Positions 34,041 through 44,862 are shown, numbered from the stretch's first letter. The stretch is 64,000 nt of DNA from Cycloclasticus sp. symbiont of Bathymodiolus heckerae (GCA_002101235.1 LWTL01000123.1:1-64000), one strand, 5' to 3'. Made by a program: numbers and translations. Notes: generated by a model from the letters alone, not told the origin.

Positions 34041-36437
34041 TTAATCAATCGTTTGATAAATATTTTTTCGAACCTGTTGGCTCATAACAAGGCCGGCATC
34101 ATCAATAATAGACTCTAGAATTTTGCCATAGGTAAGTTTTCCATCATTATCAGCCCAAATAATATCTTGATTAAATAACATTTCAATAAAGCCTTTAAAT
34201 GATGCCTTATCAAAAAATTCTGGAGAGTTAAGACCATTAATTTCTGATAATTTTTCCGCTGTTTTTCCACAACGTTTTTCAAGTTCAAGCCTAGTTAATT
34301 GCCCTTTACCCTGCTGCTGAAGGAGAACAACGGTTAGATAAAAACGCTCCAAGCTTAGCGAGACACCGCGAGACAAATCATGCATCGCCTTTTGGTCTTT
34401 TGAACTAACAGACAAATTATCTGCAGACAGCTTCAACACACCTAAATCTACTAAACAACCCACTACCTTGGTCGCAGCTAATGATATTTGTCGGTGACTC
34501 CAATGCATGGAGAGTTCTGACTTTAAAAACGGGTAGACCAACTTAAACCAATGCACCACCTGCTTCTTCGTTAACGATTCATTACTTAAAAAACAACACG
34601 CTAGGAAAGACGGCAGCACAAACAAGTGCACAATATTATTTCTAAAATAGGTCATTAATATCGCATCGTTACCTTCTATTGAAAGTAATTCACCTGCCTC
34701 GCTTGATTGCCTTTTGACGACACCAAATTCTTCGCCATACGCAATAATCGCCGCGGGATCCAATTCAATACACGTCACGTCTTTTGAGTATGGTACAGCT
34801 TTTAACAAAGCTAAATAGATCCCTAGCTGTTTACGCAATTCGCTTTCTAGCATCGATTGCTTCGATGTATTTAATAAAGCCATCGCTAGCAAACCTATCG
34901 CATTAACGTGTGTTGCTTCGTTAATGCCAGACATAATCTTTTCACCTAAGTTATTCACTAACTTTGTAACAAGTTCCTTATTACCGGACAAATCTTCACG
35001 GCGCCAATCAGGTCGCAACTCTTCAATAATGGCATCCAAATAAATAGGCGAACCAAAGTTAACATGCACTTGCCCAAAGTGATTTTTTAACGCTTTAAAC
35101 GAACGCAATACACCCATAAACGATTCGGCCTTCTTAGGTTTACCACTCAACTCGTTAACATACGTTTCACCTTCAACCAGCTTTTCATAAGCGAAGTTAA
35201 CCGGTAAAAAAACCACTGAACGTTTATGCTCGCGGAGGTAGCTTCTTACGCTCATCGCCAATAAACCCGGCTTAGCTTTTAGCTTACGCCCCGTACGACT
35301 ACGCCCACCTTCAACGAAATATTCAACCGCGGTGCCGTTATTCGCTAAGTAACCCATATAGGCTTCAAAAACAGCTCCATACAAAATATTCCCTTTGAAT
35401 GTTCTACGTAAGAAGAATGCACCACAGCGCCTAATCCAAGGGCCAGCAATAGGAATATTTAAATTAATACCGGCTGCTACATGTGGTGGCGCAAGCCCTC
35501 TATTAAAGAGCACATACGATAAAACAAGGTAGTCCATATGACTTTGGTGGCTAGGCACATAAACAATTTGATGTTCACGAGACAGTCGCTCAACACGTGC
35601 AAAGTGATGCAGCACAATGCCGTCATATAATTTGTTCCACAGCCATCCCAGTATCTTTTCTAAAACAAGAGCCGCTCGAATATTAACCACCGCTGCTATC
35701 TCAAGCGCATAGGCTTTGGCTTGCTTTTCAGCTTCTACTTGCGTCATTTTATTACGACCAACTTCGCGCGCAATTGCTTGTTGCACAAGATCTATCTGAA
35801 GGATCTTATTCGCCAGTTTCTTAGGGGAAGGCTGATCAGGTCCGATTGTTGCCAACCGGGTTCTCGCAAAGTGAACACGTAATACACGCGTTAATTTGCG
35901 TGTTAAATAGTGTGCGCCTCGCTTATTTTCAACAAATTCCTGCAATGACACCGCTTCACCAAAACGTAACAATGTTTGACGACCATTAAACAAAATAGAC
36001 ATGAAACGCGATAGCACGCTTGATTTAACACCCTCGTCCGTAAACAATGCGCCCCATAAACTTTCTGACTTCCTAGGCCCTCTTCCCCAAAAAATAGACA
36101 CGGGCACAATCAATACATCTTCTTTGGAAAATTGAACTGTCTCCATCAAATTCAACAAATACGCTGGAGCTGCATCAGTATGACCGCCTTTAATACGGTT
36201 CAATGCAAAAACAGCTTGCTGCTCTGTCAAATCTTCCACCACCAAACCATCTGAAGGCAACGGCATCCCTACATCACGACACACTTGCTCCAGAATAATA
36301 TGCTTGGAATACATATCACTTCGGGTAACGTAGCAAACTTTCTTACCCTTAAAGAACGCCATCCACTGTTCATCTTTAGGTAGAACCTTTACTTTGACCC
36401 AAAAAGATAACAACCAACGTAGCAGAAAAGAGCCCAT
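34041..36437 (-). CDS. plsB: Glycerol-3-phosphate 1-O-acyltransferase
   Basis: VYVPSHQSHMDYLVLSYVLF; GAFFLRRTFKGN; YFVEGGRSRTGR acyltransferase motifs. Confidence 0.96.
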   Translation of the reverse strand: MGSFLLRWLLSFWVKVKVLPKDEQWMAFFKGKKVCYVTRSDMYSKHIILEQVCRDVGMPLPSDGLVVEDLTEQQAVFALNRIKGGHTDAAPAYLLNLMETVQFSKEDVLIVPVSIFWGRGPRKSESLWGALFTDEGVKSSVLSRFMSILFNGRQTLLRFGEAVSLQEFVENKRGAHYLTRKLTRVLRVHFARTRLATIGPDQPSPKKLANKILQIDLVQQAIAREVGRNKMTQVEAEKQAKAYALEIAAVVNIRAALVLEKILGWLWNKLYDGIVLHHFARVERLSREHQIVYVPSHQSHMDYLVLSYVLFNRGLAPPHVAAGINLNIPIAGPWIRRCGAFFLRRTFKGNILYGAVFEAYMGYLANNGTAVEYFVEGGRSRTGRKLKAKPGLLAMSVRSYLREHKRSVVFLPVNFAYEKLVEGETYVNELSGKPKKAESFMGVLRSFKALKNHFGQVHVNFGSPIYLDAIIEELRPDWRREDLSGNKELVTKLVNNLGEKIMSGINEATHVNAIGLLAMALLNTSKQSMLESELRKQLGIYLALLKAVPYSKDVTCIELDPAAIIAYGEEFGVVKRQSSEAGELLSIEGNDAILMTYFRNNIVHLFVLPSFLACCFLSNESLTKKQVVHWFKLVYPFLKSELSMHWSHRQISLAATKVVGCLVDLGVLKLSADNLSVSSKDQKAMHDLSRGVSLSLERFYLTVVLLQQQGKGQLTRLELEKRCGKTAEKLSEINGLNSPEFFDKASFKGFIEMLFNQDIIWADNDGKLTYGKILESIIDDAGLVMSQQVRKNIYQTID

Positions 36438-36442
36438 AAAAT

Positions 36443-37351
36443 TTACTCGTTTACCTGCATCGCAGGAAATATGACAGGGTGACTTTTTGTATGCTCACTT
36501 TCAGGAGATTGAGACAAATCATCAAAATTAAATAAATTACCGTCTAATAGTTGCGACGGTTTTATATTTTTCAGGCTATTAAAAATAGTTTCGACACGCC
36601 CCGGGAAATCTTTATCCCATTGGTTCAGCATCTTTTTCATTTGCACGCGCTGCAGATTTTCTTGGCTACCACATAAGTTACACGGAATAATGGGGTAACC
36701 TTTCAGTTCTGAAAATTCAGCAATATCCTTTTCTCGCGAATACGCCAGTGGACGAATCACGATATGTTTACCGTTATCGCTTTTTAATTTTGCTGGCATT
36801 GCCTTTAGTTGCCCGCCATAGAACATATTTAAAAAGAATGTTTCGATAATATCGTCACGATGATGCCCCAGCGCAATTTTGTTATACCCGTGCTCTTCCG
36901 CGTATGCATACAACGCACCACGACGCATGCGCGAACACAAACCACACGTTGTTTTACCTTCTGGGATAATGCGCGTTACGACACTGTATGTGTCTTGCTC
37001 AATAACATGATACGGCACATCAATAAACGCTAAGTATCCAGGAAGTATATGCTCTGGGAACCCAGGCTGTTTTTGGTCTAAGTTAACCGCTAATATGTCA
37101 AAATCAACCGGCGCACTGCGACGAAGGTTCAATAATATATCCAACATCGTGTATGAGTCTTTACCGCCTGACAAACAAACCATGATGCGGTCACCATCCT
37201 CGATCATGTTGTAATCAGCAATTGCTTGCCCCATTTCACGCCGCAATCGCTTTTGTAACTTATTAAATCGCAGCTTACTTTTATCTATTGTATTCATTGC
37301 CGCCATTTTATACCCAAAGGGCATAAGTTTCACCCAGCGGGCGCTTCGCAT
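36443..37351 (-). CDS. ttcA: tRNA 2-thiocytidine(32) synthetase (start probably internal, MNTIDKSK)
   Basis: [20 protein letters not shown]-loop; [22 protein letters not shown]. Confidence 0.97.
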   Translation of the reverse strand: MRSARWVKLMPFGYKMAAMNTIDKSKLRFNKLQKRLRREMGQAIADYNMIEDGDRIMVCLSGGKDSYTMLDILLNLRRSAPVDFDILAVNLDQKQPGFPEHILPGYLAFIDVPYHVIEQDTYSVVTRIIPEGKTTCGLCSRMRRGALYAYAEEHGYNKIALGHHRDDIIETFFLNMFYGGQLKAMPAKLKSDNGKHIVIRPLAYSREKDIAEFSELKGYPIIPCNLCGSQENLQRVQMKKMLNQWDKDFPGRVETIFNSLKNIKPSQLLDGNLFNFDDLSQSPESEHTKSHPVIFPAMQVNE

Positions 37352-37469
37352 TGAGACTTAATAAAGAAACCACCTTGTTAATCTAGCTTTAAACAGTAAA
37401 TTCAAAACTCGCGTCCTTCCATAAAATAGACTAAGGTGAAGTTACACATAAACTTCCATAATAAATACT

Positions 37470-38162
37470 ATGGCTCTATCGAATGCAAAAAGTTGGAAGC
37501 CCTTTTTAGACGATGAATTAGAGCAGCCTTACATGCTCATATTGAAAGAGTTCTTACGGCTAGAAAAAAATATCGGCAAAACCATTTACCCTCACTCTTC
37601 ACACTGGTTTCATGCGTTAGAAGCAACACCTTTAGATGAAGTCAATGTCGTCATTTTAGGACAAGACCCCTACCACCAACCACACCAAGCACACGGTCTT
37701 TGCTTCTCCGTTCAACCGGATGTAAAAACACCGCCCTCTTTGCGCAATATTTATAAAGAATTACAGAGCGATTTAGGTATTAAACACGCCTTACATGGCT
37801 GCTTAGACAGCTGGGCAAAACAAGGCGTTTTACTTCTTAACAGTGTATTAACGGTGGAATACGATAAAGCAAATGCGCATCAAGGTAAGGGCTGGGAAAC
37901 ATTTACCGATAAAATCATCCGCACCGTTGCTGAACAAAATGAGAATGTCGTCTTTTTATTATGGGGTAACTACGCACAAAAAAAAGGCGCGTTTATCGAC
38001 ATCCATAAGCACTTGGTTTTAAAGGCACCTCACCCGTCACCTCTCTCCGCCCATAGGGGCTTTTTAGGTTGTCAGCATTTCAGTAAAGCAAACGAATACC
38101 TAAAACAACACGGTAAAAAAACTATCCATTGGGAGCTACCTGTTATAGCGGGCCCAGTGTGA
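37470..38162 (+). CDS. ung: Uracil-DNA glycosylase
   Basis: [33 protein letters not shown]. Confidence 0.98.
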   Translation: MALSNAKSWKPFLDDELEQPYMLILKEFLRLEKNIGKTIYPHSSHWFHALEATPLDEVNVVILGQDPYHQPHQAHGLCFSVQPDVKTPPSLRNIYKELQSDLGIKHALHGCLDSWAKQGVLLLNSVLTVEYDKANAHQGKGWETFTDKIIRTVAEQNENVVFLLWGNYAQKKGAFIDIHKHLVLKAPHPSPLSAHRGFLGCQHFSKANEYLKQHGKKTIHWELPVIAGPV

Positions 38163-38772
38163 TACTGGTGCCGCCTAAACCACAATAACCCGCAGGGTTT
38201 TTAGCAAGGTATTGCTGATGGTAATGCTCTGCGTAATAAAATAATGGTGCCGGCAAAATCTCAGTTGTAATCGCCCCATACTCAGCAGCGCTTAAGCCCA
38301 TTTGAAATACAGCGCGTGTCTGCTCTGCTAGGACCTTCTCACTATCTGATTCATAATAAAATTGCGTACCCCTATCATTTCCTTGCCCCATGCCCTGGGT
38401 AGGATTGTGCGATTCCCAAAAAACCTTTAACAGCGCTTCATATGAAATAATCGCAGGGTCGTACACCACTAGCACCACTTCGTTATGCCCCGTCTTTCCA
38501 GAACAGACTTCTTCATATGTTGGGTTTGGCGTAAACCCTGCTGTATAACCCACCGCTGTTGAATACACGCCATCTAACAACCAGAATTTACGCTCGGCAC
38601 CCCAGAAACAACCTAAACCAAAAACAGCCGTCTCATTCTTTCCTGGAAACGGCGGTGACAACGTGTGGTCACGATATACAAAATGTGATGTTGGCACACA
38701 TAACGCTTCGCTTCTCCCTGGTAACGCCTGCTGTTGCGTCGGCATATTAATTTTCTCACTCAATACAGTCAT
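38143..38772 (-). CDS. msrA: Peptide methionine sulfoxide reductase A
   Basis: [50 protein letters not shown]. Confidence 0.97.
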   Translation of the reverse strand: MTVLSEKINMPTQQQALPGRSEALCVPTSHFVYRDHTLSPPFPGKNETAVFGLGCFWGAERKFWLLDGVYSTAVGYTAGFTPNPTYEEVCSGKTGHNEVVLVVYDPAIISYEALLKVFWESHNPTQGMGQGNDRGTQFYYESDSEKVLAEQTRAVFQMGLSAAEYGAITTEILPAPLFYYAEHYHQQYLAKNPAGYCGLGGTSITLGPL

Positions 38773-38873
38773 AACTTATATCTCTTTTGCGCTTGCCTAT
38801 CAGGCTTTAGCGAATTATAGTCCCGCGTCTGTCACTTTGCCATTTAGACAGCAACACATAGGAGTGCTTTATT

Positions 38874-39746
38874 TTGACAACACAAAACAAAGACCAGCTT
38901 TTTCGTTTTTTATTTGAAGAGTTAGGCGTCCGTGGTGAAATCATTTCATTAGACAAAAGTTGGAAAACGGCTTTAAGCATCCACTCATACCCACCAGTCG
39001 TTGCCGAACAACTTGGGCAAGCCTTAGCGGCATCGTTACTTTTATCCGCCACCCTGAAATTTGACGGCTCACTAATACTACAGATTCAAAGTGATGGCCC
39101 TATTCGCATGTTAGTAGCACAATCTAGTAATCAACAAAGTGTTAGAGGCCTTGCACATTGGAATGGTGACATTCGACATGGTAATTTGCCCTCTTTATTT
39201 GGTGAAGGCAGACTTGTTTTAACAATTAAACCTGATAATGGAAAAGCATACCAAGGCATTGTGAGTTTAGAAGGTGAGTCACTCGCCGATGCAATCGAAT
39301 CTTATTTTTCCCAGTCAGAGCAACTTAAAACACGGCTTTGGTTCGCCGTAGATGGCGATCGAGCCGTAGGCTTATTATTACAAGAGTTACCCGCTCAGGA
39401 TGATGAGCAAAGTGGGTGGCAACACGTAGAAACTCTCGCTGATACCATCACTCAAAAAGAACTTCTCTCTTTGTCATCCGAAGACGTTATTTATCGATTG
39501 TTCCATGAAGAGTCTGTCCGACTATATGACCCTCAACCGGTAGAATTCAAATGCGACTGTTCAAGAGAAAAAGTAGAAACCAGCTTATTAACGTTAGGAC
39601 GAAATGAGTTAACCGACTTATTAAAAGAACGCGGCATAATCGAAGCAGACTGTGATTTTTGTAACCAGCAATATCGTTTTAATACAGCCGATATAGAGGA
39701 AGTTTTTAACGCCAAACCAGAAAATACAAAACCAACCGTTCATTAG
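38874..39746 (+). CDS. hslO: Hsp33 redox chaperone (TTG start)
   Basis: C-terminal CDCSREKVE...ADCDFCNQQYRF zinc motif; N-terminal Hsp33 domain. Confidence 0.95.
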   Translation: MTTQNKDQLFRFLFEELGVRGEIISLDKSWKTALSIHSYPPVVAEQLGQALAASLLLSATLKFDGSLILQIQSDGPIRMLVAQSSNQQSVRGLAHWNGDIRHGNLPSLFGEGRLVLTIKPDNGKAYQGIVSLEGESLADAIESYFSQSEQLKTRLWFAVDGDRAVGLLLQELPAQDDEQSGWQHVETLADTITQKELLSLSSEDVIYRLFHEESVRLYDPQPVEFKCDCSREKVETSLLTLGRNELTDLLKERGIIEADCDFCNQQYRFNTADIEEVFNAKPENTKPTVH

Positions 39747-39826
39747 TCCTAACTTCGCAGTTAAGAGGTACGAGGTTTTATATTTAAACTACACTTACCA
39801 TCACTCTCTTTCACTTATTACACGCC

Positions 39827-40270
39827 ATGTCCACAATTGATAAAACGCTTTTCAACCGTATTGGCGGCTTAGAGACTCTGCAGAAAGTACATAAAATATT
39901 TTATGATAAAGCCTACTCACATAAGTGGTTAAAACTCTACTTTACCGATAAGCCTCAAATGCTGCTGGAAACCCAGCAAACTGATTTTATGGCTCAATTA
40001 ATTGGCGGGCCTAAGCGATATGCCGGAAAAACACCTAAGATGGCTCATCAGCATATCCATATTACCGATGATTTGTTTAAGCTTCGCCAACAATTACTAG
40101 ACGAGTCTTTACAGGAGTTTGGCCTCGCTGAAGGTTTACGAAAAGAATGGCTAATGGCTGACGCTGCATTAAAAAGAGCAATCACCAAAAACAGTGTTGA
40201 TGAATGCAAACAATCCTATCCTACGCAACCTATTTTAGACTTCCCAAAACCAGCTGATATTGACATTTAG
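39827..40270 (+). CDS. Truncated (group I/II) bacterial globin
   Basis: LFNRIGGLETLQKVHKIFYDKAYSHKWLKLYF...LIGGPKRYAGKTPKMAHQHIHI. Confidence 0.85.
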   Translation: MSTIDKTLFNRIGGLETLQKVHKIFYDKAYSHKWLKLYFTDKPQMLLETQQTDFMAQLIGGPKRYAGKTPKMAHQHIHITDDLFKLRQQLLDESLQEFGLAEGLRKEWLMADAALKRAITKNSVDECKQSYPTQPILDFPKPADIDI

Positions 40271-40287
40271 AACCAGACGTTAAGAGC

Positions 40288-40725
40288 TTAACCTATATAA
40301 GGTTTTAACCACGCTTCAAACTGAGGCATATTCATCACACCTGCCTGCCTTGCCACTTCTTTGCCGCTTTTCATAATTAAGAGCGTAGGAATGCTTCTAA
40401 TTTGAAAACGACCGGCTAAACGTTGCTCTTTTTCAGTATCCAATTTCGCAAAACGCGCCTTAGGCTCAAGTTTTTTAGCTGTTTTCTCGAACGTTGGCGC
40501 AAAGGATTTACAAGGCCCACACCAACCAGCCCAGCAGTCTACTACAACAGGAATGTCACTTTGTTCAAAATGTCTTTGTGCATTTGCCGCTGTTAACGTT
40601 GCAGCTTTTCCTGCAAACAACTTCTTCTTACACTTCCCGCACGTTCCACCCGCACTAAGCTTATCGCTAGGTAGTTTATTTACTGCATCACAAGATGCGC
40701 ATACAATTTTTATTGGATCTGACAT
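40288..40725 (-). CDS. trxC: Thioredoxin 2 with N-terminal zinc ribbon
   Basis: N-terminal CASC...CGKCKK; active site WAGWCGPCKSFAP. Confidence 0.95.
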   Translation of the reverse strand: MSDPIKIVCASCDAVNKLPSDKLSAGGTCGKCKKKLFAGKAATLTAANAQRHFEQSDIPVVVDCWAGWCGPCKSFAPTFEKTAKKLEPKARFAKLDTEKEQRLAGRFQIRSIPTLLIMKSGKEVARQAGVMNMPQFEAWLKPYIG

Positions 40726-40773
40726 AGTTATTTTTTATACCGTTATAAATTTGCACAATAGTATTTCGATGAA

Positions 40774-41016
40774 TCAAGCCTTAATTAATGTCTGCTTTTC
40801 AAATCGAGTTAATTTCTTAATCTTTGCTTCCCGAATACTGGCTACGCTCCGGTCTGCCGCGTTCTCGGTATACACTATTTTAACCGGTGTCCGACCTTTA
40901 AAATACTTTGCCCCTGTACCCGATGCATGTTGCTTAAAACGTCGTTCTAAATCTGTCGTTATACCCGTATATAATGTTTTGTCACTAGCTTCAATAATAT
41001 AAACGAACCAACTCAT
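40774..41016 (-). CDS. GIY-YIG nuclease superfamily protein (YhbQ/UPF0213-like)
   Basis: SWFVYIIEASDKTLYTGITTDLERRFKQHASGTGAKYFKGR. Confidence 0.92.
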   Translation of the reverse strand: MSWFVYIIEASDKTLYTGITTDLERRFKQHASGTGAKYFKGRTPVKIVYTENAADRSVASIREAKIKKLTRFEKQTLIKA

Positions 41017-41525
41017 ACTGCAGTTAAAACATCACCACAATGACGGCAAGAATAACTCATTTTTCCCTGTATCACTTTGTTATGTCGGCGAATTCCAAGC
41101 TGGTGTACTTTACAATCGCAGCGGTACGCGATACTCGAGTATGATCGTTTAGGCATATCGCTTAAGTCATAATCGGCCGTACGACTAGCATCCGCATTAA
41201 AACGTTCCATCATGGATCGCCACTCCTTACCGTGTGGACGAATATTTCTAGCACCGTAATGCATATCCACAATATAGTGCGCTACTTCATGCGGAACCGT
41301 ATCACGCAAATTAGCATCAAAGAATTTAGCAAAAATAGGCGAGTTATAACGTATGAGCCTCTCTCCTCGCCCTTGCTTATACATACCAATAGTATGGCCT
41401 TTTAAATCAAAAGTAATGGGGATGGTTGGGTAGTTAGTTTCGAATAAGTTATTAGCCAGATCAATGTATTTCGTTGTTTCATCAACAACCTGTTGTTGCT
41501 CCTTCTGATCTAGCTCAATGATCAT
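41013..41525 (-). CDS. SprT-like zinc metalloprotease
   Basis: HEVAHYIVDMHYG (HExxH), C-terminal zinc ribbon YRCDCKVHQLG...YSCRHCGDVL. Confidence 0.93.
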   Translation of the reverse strand: MIIELDQKEQQQVVDETTKYIDLANNLFETNYPTIPITFDLKGHTIGMYKQGRGERLIRYNSPIFAKFFDANLRDTVPHEVAHYIVDMHYGARNIRPHGKEWRSMMERFNADASRTADYDLSDMPKRSYSSIAYRCDCKVHQLGIRRHNKVIQGKMSYSCRHCGDVLTAV

Positions 41526-42319
41526 TCAAATAAATTCAAGCTCTCGACCAACGAACGAACCTCTTGTCTAGCTGCGACATGAGACAGGCTATTCATTTGC
41601 TCTAAATCTAAAATAGTTAAGCCACTTGGGAATAGCTCTTTATAAATAACACGCTCATATAATCCAGGAACATAACGAAACATAACCCTTTTTTGCAGCG
41701 CATCTAACGCATCATGTACTCGCTTATTATTCCTTGAGTCTAAAGACGCTAAACGCGTCCTCACAACAATCCAATCCATTGGCGGTTGACCGCTTGCTGA
41801 ACGAAACTTTCGGCTATCCCACACCATCTCGCTGTAACAACTCAGTTTTTTTACTTGGAAATTTGTTGGCGATACTTCACCTAACAAGTCTAAATCAATG
41901 AAGCTATCATTTAGCGGCGTCACCAACGTATCCGCTAATGCATGTGCCAAACGGGATAAGTAGGTGTCATTCCCAGGACAGTCAATAACAATATAATCGA
42001 CCGTATTTTTATATAGATCTAAGGTTTTTTGAAGGTTTTTTTGATCCTCTTTTTCTCTATCCTTGATCAAACCTATTTCTGACTGAGAAACGACTGAAAA
42101 TTCTGGCATGGCAACCTTAGCACCGCCATTTGCCATAAAAGTTTGCCTATTTTGAAGGTAGCGGGTAATGCTTTTTTGGCGGGCGTCTAAGTCAATAACT
42201 GCAACTTTTCGCCCTACGTCCATCAAACCAACAATGATATGCATCGCTAACGTAGATTTACCTGTACCACCTTTCTCATTACCCAGAACAATTAGGTGGG
42301 CACTCTTTTTATCCGTCAA
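41522..42319 (-). CDS. ParA/MinD-superfamily ATPase of the MipZ type
   Basis: GNEKGGTGKSTLAMHIIVGLMDVGRKVAVIDLDARQKSITRYLQNR; DTLVTPLNDSFIDLDLLGEVSP; MDWIVVRTRL; ERVIYKELFPSGLTILDL. Confidence 0.85.
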   Translation of the reverse strand: MTDKKSAHLIVLGNEKGGTGKSTLAMHIIVGLMDVGRKVAVIDLDARQKSITRYLQNRQTFMANGGAKVAMPEFSVVSQSEIGLIKDREKEDQKNLQKTLDLYKNTVDYIVIDCPGNDTYLSRLAHALADTLVTPLNDSFIDLDLLGEVSPTNFQVKKLSCYSEMVWDSRKFRSASGQPPMDWIVVRTRLASLDSRNNKRVHDALDALQKRVMFRYVPGLYERVIYKELFPSGLTILDLEQMNSLSHVAARQEVRSLVESLNLFE

Positions 42320-42365
42320 TTTACACCTTCCTTCTCATTAGCCGACCCTAACTTCGCGAAACGTC

Positions 42366-43565
42366 CTACAACGTTTCTAAATCAAACTCCACTAGTGGGT
42401 CAGTTTCATCTTCATAATTAACCGACGCCAATTCAAAACCAAACAAGTTAAGGAACTCTTTTTTATAGCTGGCATAGTCTGTCAAATCAAACAGGTTCTC
42501 AGTTGTTACTTCCGGCCAAATATCAACACACTTTTGCTGAACATCATCACGCAATTCCCAATCATCAAGTCGTAAACGATTTGTATCATCTACATTTTGC
42601 TCAAGCCCTATTCCAAATAACTGCGTTCTAAATAAGCGATTAATTTGCTCAATACAACCTTCATGAATACCTTCTTCCTTCATCACCTTAAACACCATTG
42701 ATATGTATAAAGGCATCACCGGAATGGCTGAGCTTGCTTGCGTCACTACGGACTTTAATACGGCAACATTAGCACTGCCTTTATTTTCTTTAAGCTTACT
42801 ATCAATGGCACTTGCTGCACGGTCTAAGTCCATTTTTGCTTTTCCTAAAGCACCATCCCAATAAATAGGCCAAGTAATAGCCGTACCGATATAACTATAG
42901 GCCACGGACTGGCAACCATCCGCTAAGACACCTGCATCAGCCAGTGCGCTCATCCAAAGTTCCCAGTCTTCACCACCCATGACAGTGATAGTGTCTTTAA
43001 TCTCTTGTTCTGTCGCAGGCTCGACTTCTGCCTCAATAATAATGTCTTTATTAGTATCAATCGCAGTTGATTTATACGTTTCACCGATAGGTTTCAGACA
43101 TGAACGAACTAATTCATCAGTACCAGGTACTTTACGTACTGGCGATGCCAATGAATAAATAACCAAATCAACTTGCCCTAAATCTTCTTTAATTAAGTCA
43201 ATGGATTTTTGCTTTGCCGCGTCAGAAAAAGCATCGCCGTTAATATGTTTTGCATAAAGCCCCGCCTTTTTTGCTTCAGCATCAAAAGCTGCTGTGTTGT
43301 ACCAACCCGCAGAACCAGTCTTTTTTTCTGTACTTGGCTTTTCGTAAAACACACCAATAGTTGATGCGCCCGAGCCAAAAGCAGCGGTAATTCGAGATGC
43401 GAGACCGTAACCACTTGAAGAGCCGATAATAAGAACCTTTTTAGGCCCATCAGTTATGAGACCTTGCTGTTGAGTAATTTCTATTTGTTTTTTTACATTT
43501 TCTGCACAGCCTTTAGGGTGAGCAGTTGTACAAATAAAGCCTCGAGTTTTCGGTTTAATAATCAT
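42366..43565 (-). CDS. fabV: Trans-2-enoyl-CoA/enoyl-ACP reductase FabV
   Basis: [57 protein letters not shown]. Confidence 0.97.
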   Translation of the reverse strand: MIIKPKTRGFICTTAHPKGCAENVKKQIEITQQQGLITDGPKKVLIIGSSSGYGLASRITAAFGSGASTIGVFYEKPSTEKKTGSAGWYNTAAFDAEAKKAGLYAKHINGDAFSDAAKQKSIDLIKEDLGQVDLVIYSLASPVRKVPGTDELVRSCLKPIGETYKSTAIDTNKDIIIEAEVEPATEQEIKDTITVMGGEDWELWMSALADAGVLADGCQSVAYSYIGTAITWPIYWDGALGKAKMDLDRAASAIDSKLKENKGSANVAVLKSVVTQASSAIPVMPLYISMVFKVMKEEGIHEGCIEQINRLFRTQLFGIGLEQNVDDTNRLRLDDWELRDDVQQKCVDIWPEVTTENLFDLTDYASYKKEFLNLFGFELASVNYEDETDPLVEFDLETL

Positions 43566-43750
43566 AAAGTTGCCAATCGTTTTGTCTTAGAATTAAAGAC
43601 TCTATTCTAAAGGGATAGTCCAATATTTTATAGCTGAATTAAGTTGAAATTACTTGTTCGACATTAAGAACTAACCTTTTCTGATAACCCCACCCATTTC
43701 ATCGTTAGTCTTTATTGTGTAATAGCTAATATCTAAAACTCATGGGTACA

Positions 43751-43785
43751 AAAAAACCACCTTATCGGTTGATAAGGTGGTTTTA
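43751..43785 (-). terminator. Intrinsic terminator downstream of the YhcB-like gene
   Basis: AAAACCACCTTATC...GATAAGGTGGTTTT stem, minus-strand T-run. Confidence 0.88.
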
Positions 43786-43799
43786 AGTATTACTAAAAA

Positions 43800-44333
43800 C
43801 TAGCCTTTCTTAGTTGCCTGATTTTTTATCTCTTCAGCAATGTCTGCAGACATTTCCACTTCACTCGCCAGAGGAACGTCATCGTCATTTGTTACTGGCT
43901 CTTCTTTTAAATTATCAGCAGAAGACGCGCCTGTTTCATTTATATCCACATTTGCCTCAGTTTCTTCAGGAGCTCCTGTCTCTTCAGCTACACCCTCTGT
44001 CGCCACTTCAACTTCTTCTGGCTGCGCTAACAATGCCGTTTCTTCCATATCCACCTGTAGAGCTTTTGCTTCTTCGGAACACAACTCACCTGCACCAGTA
44101 GCAATATGTCGGTATACATCACGATATTGCTCTGTTAAACCCTTGAGCAAAACGGCTGTATTAACAAAATGCTCATCTACTTGCTTTCGGTACTGGTCAT
44201 GCTCTGCCTTAAGTTCTTTGACAGCTGATGCATTGCCGCCGCCTTTCTTTAAAAACATTGCTAGGCCTACACCTACCAAAAGCCCGACAACCCCTCCTAA
44301 AATCAAATCCATACCCATACCCATACTAATCAA
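43800..44333 (-). CDS. YhcB/ZapG (DUF1043)-like protein with long acidic C-terminal tail
   Basis: N-terminal TM then ELKAEHDQYRKQVDEHFVNTAVLLKGLTEQYRDVYRHIATGAGELCSEEA (YhcB-like); Glu/Ala/Thr-rich tail. Confidence 0.72.
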   Translation of the reverse strand: MISMGMGMDLILGGVVGLLVGVGLAMFLKKGGGNASAVKELKAEHDQYRKQVDEHFVNTAVLLKGLTEQYRDVYRHIATGAGELCSEEAKALQVDMEETALLAQPEEVEVATEGVAEETGAPEETEANVDINETGASSADNLKEEPVTNDDDVPLASEVEMSADIAEEIKNQATKKG

Positions 44334-44862
44334 ACCCTCCTAGTTGAACACCAACTGAACTAAATACTGAACCAGCAACTTCCGACAGCATAAACACCGT
44401 CACCATAACAACCAAAACCTCTGTTTTTGAGCGCGCTGTTGCCTGTTGTATTCCATAATACCAAACTAAATAATTCCAAACGACAATAGCCCAGATGGGT
44501 ATAGAGTAAATAACGCCCATCACCACATCAGAATCCATTTTTGTTTCTCTAACCATTGTAGAGAGAGGTAACTTGACAATCTCTGCCAGTAACATTGCAA
44601 AAATAAGAACTAAAAACGTCGACTTAAAATGTTTTCTTAAACCTATAGACCGCATCCAAGCATACAAAATTGAACCGATAACTAAACATTTTAGAAAGCT
44701 TGCCACATACATACGCTCTGCTATATTTCCGGGAGACAAACTCAAAGCGAACCCATATACAACAACAAAAAGTGTTCCAAATAGGACAATCACCCAGTTT
44801 GGAGTGTCAAAATTTTGCGGACCTGATTTAAAGGATGCAATTTGCATTAAATGAGTAAACAT
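44326..44862 (-). CDS. Polytopic membrane protein, Yip1-like (uncertain)
   Basis: Several hydrophobic segments; overlaps the YhcB-like gene by 8 nt. Confidence 0.55.
   Translation of the reverse strand: MFTHLMQIASFKSGPQNFDTPNWVIVLFGTLFVVVYGFALSLSPGNIAERMYVASFLKCLVIGSILYAWMRSIGLRKHFKSTFLVLIFAMLLAEIVKLPLSTMVRETKMDSDVVMGVIYSIPIWAIVVWNYLVWYYGIQQATARSKTEVLVVMVTVFMLSEVAGSVFSSVGVQLGGFD

Noticed and set aside
43814-44343. Overlapping plus-strand ORFs of 95 and 167 aa
   Set aside because: Antisense to the acidic repeat-like tail of the YhcB-like gene; Leu/His- and Ser-rich composition is explained by the complement of Glu/Ala codons.
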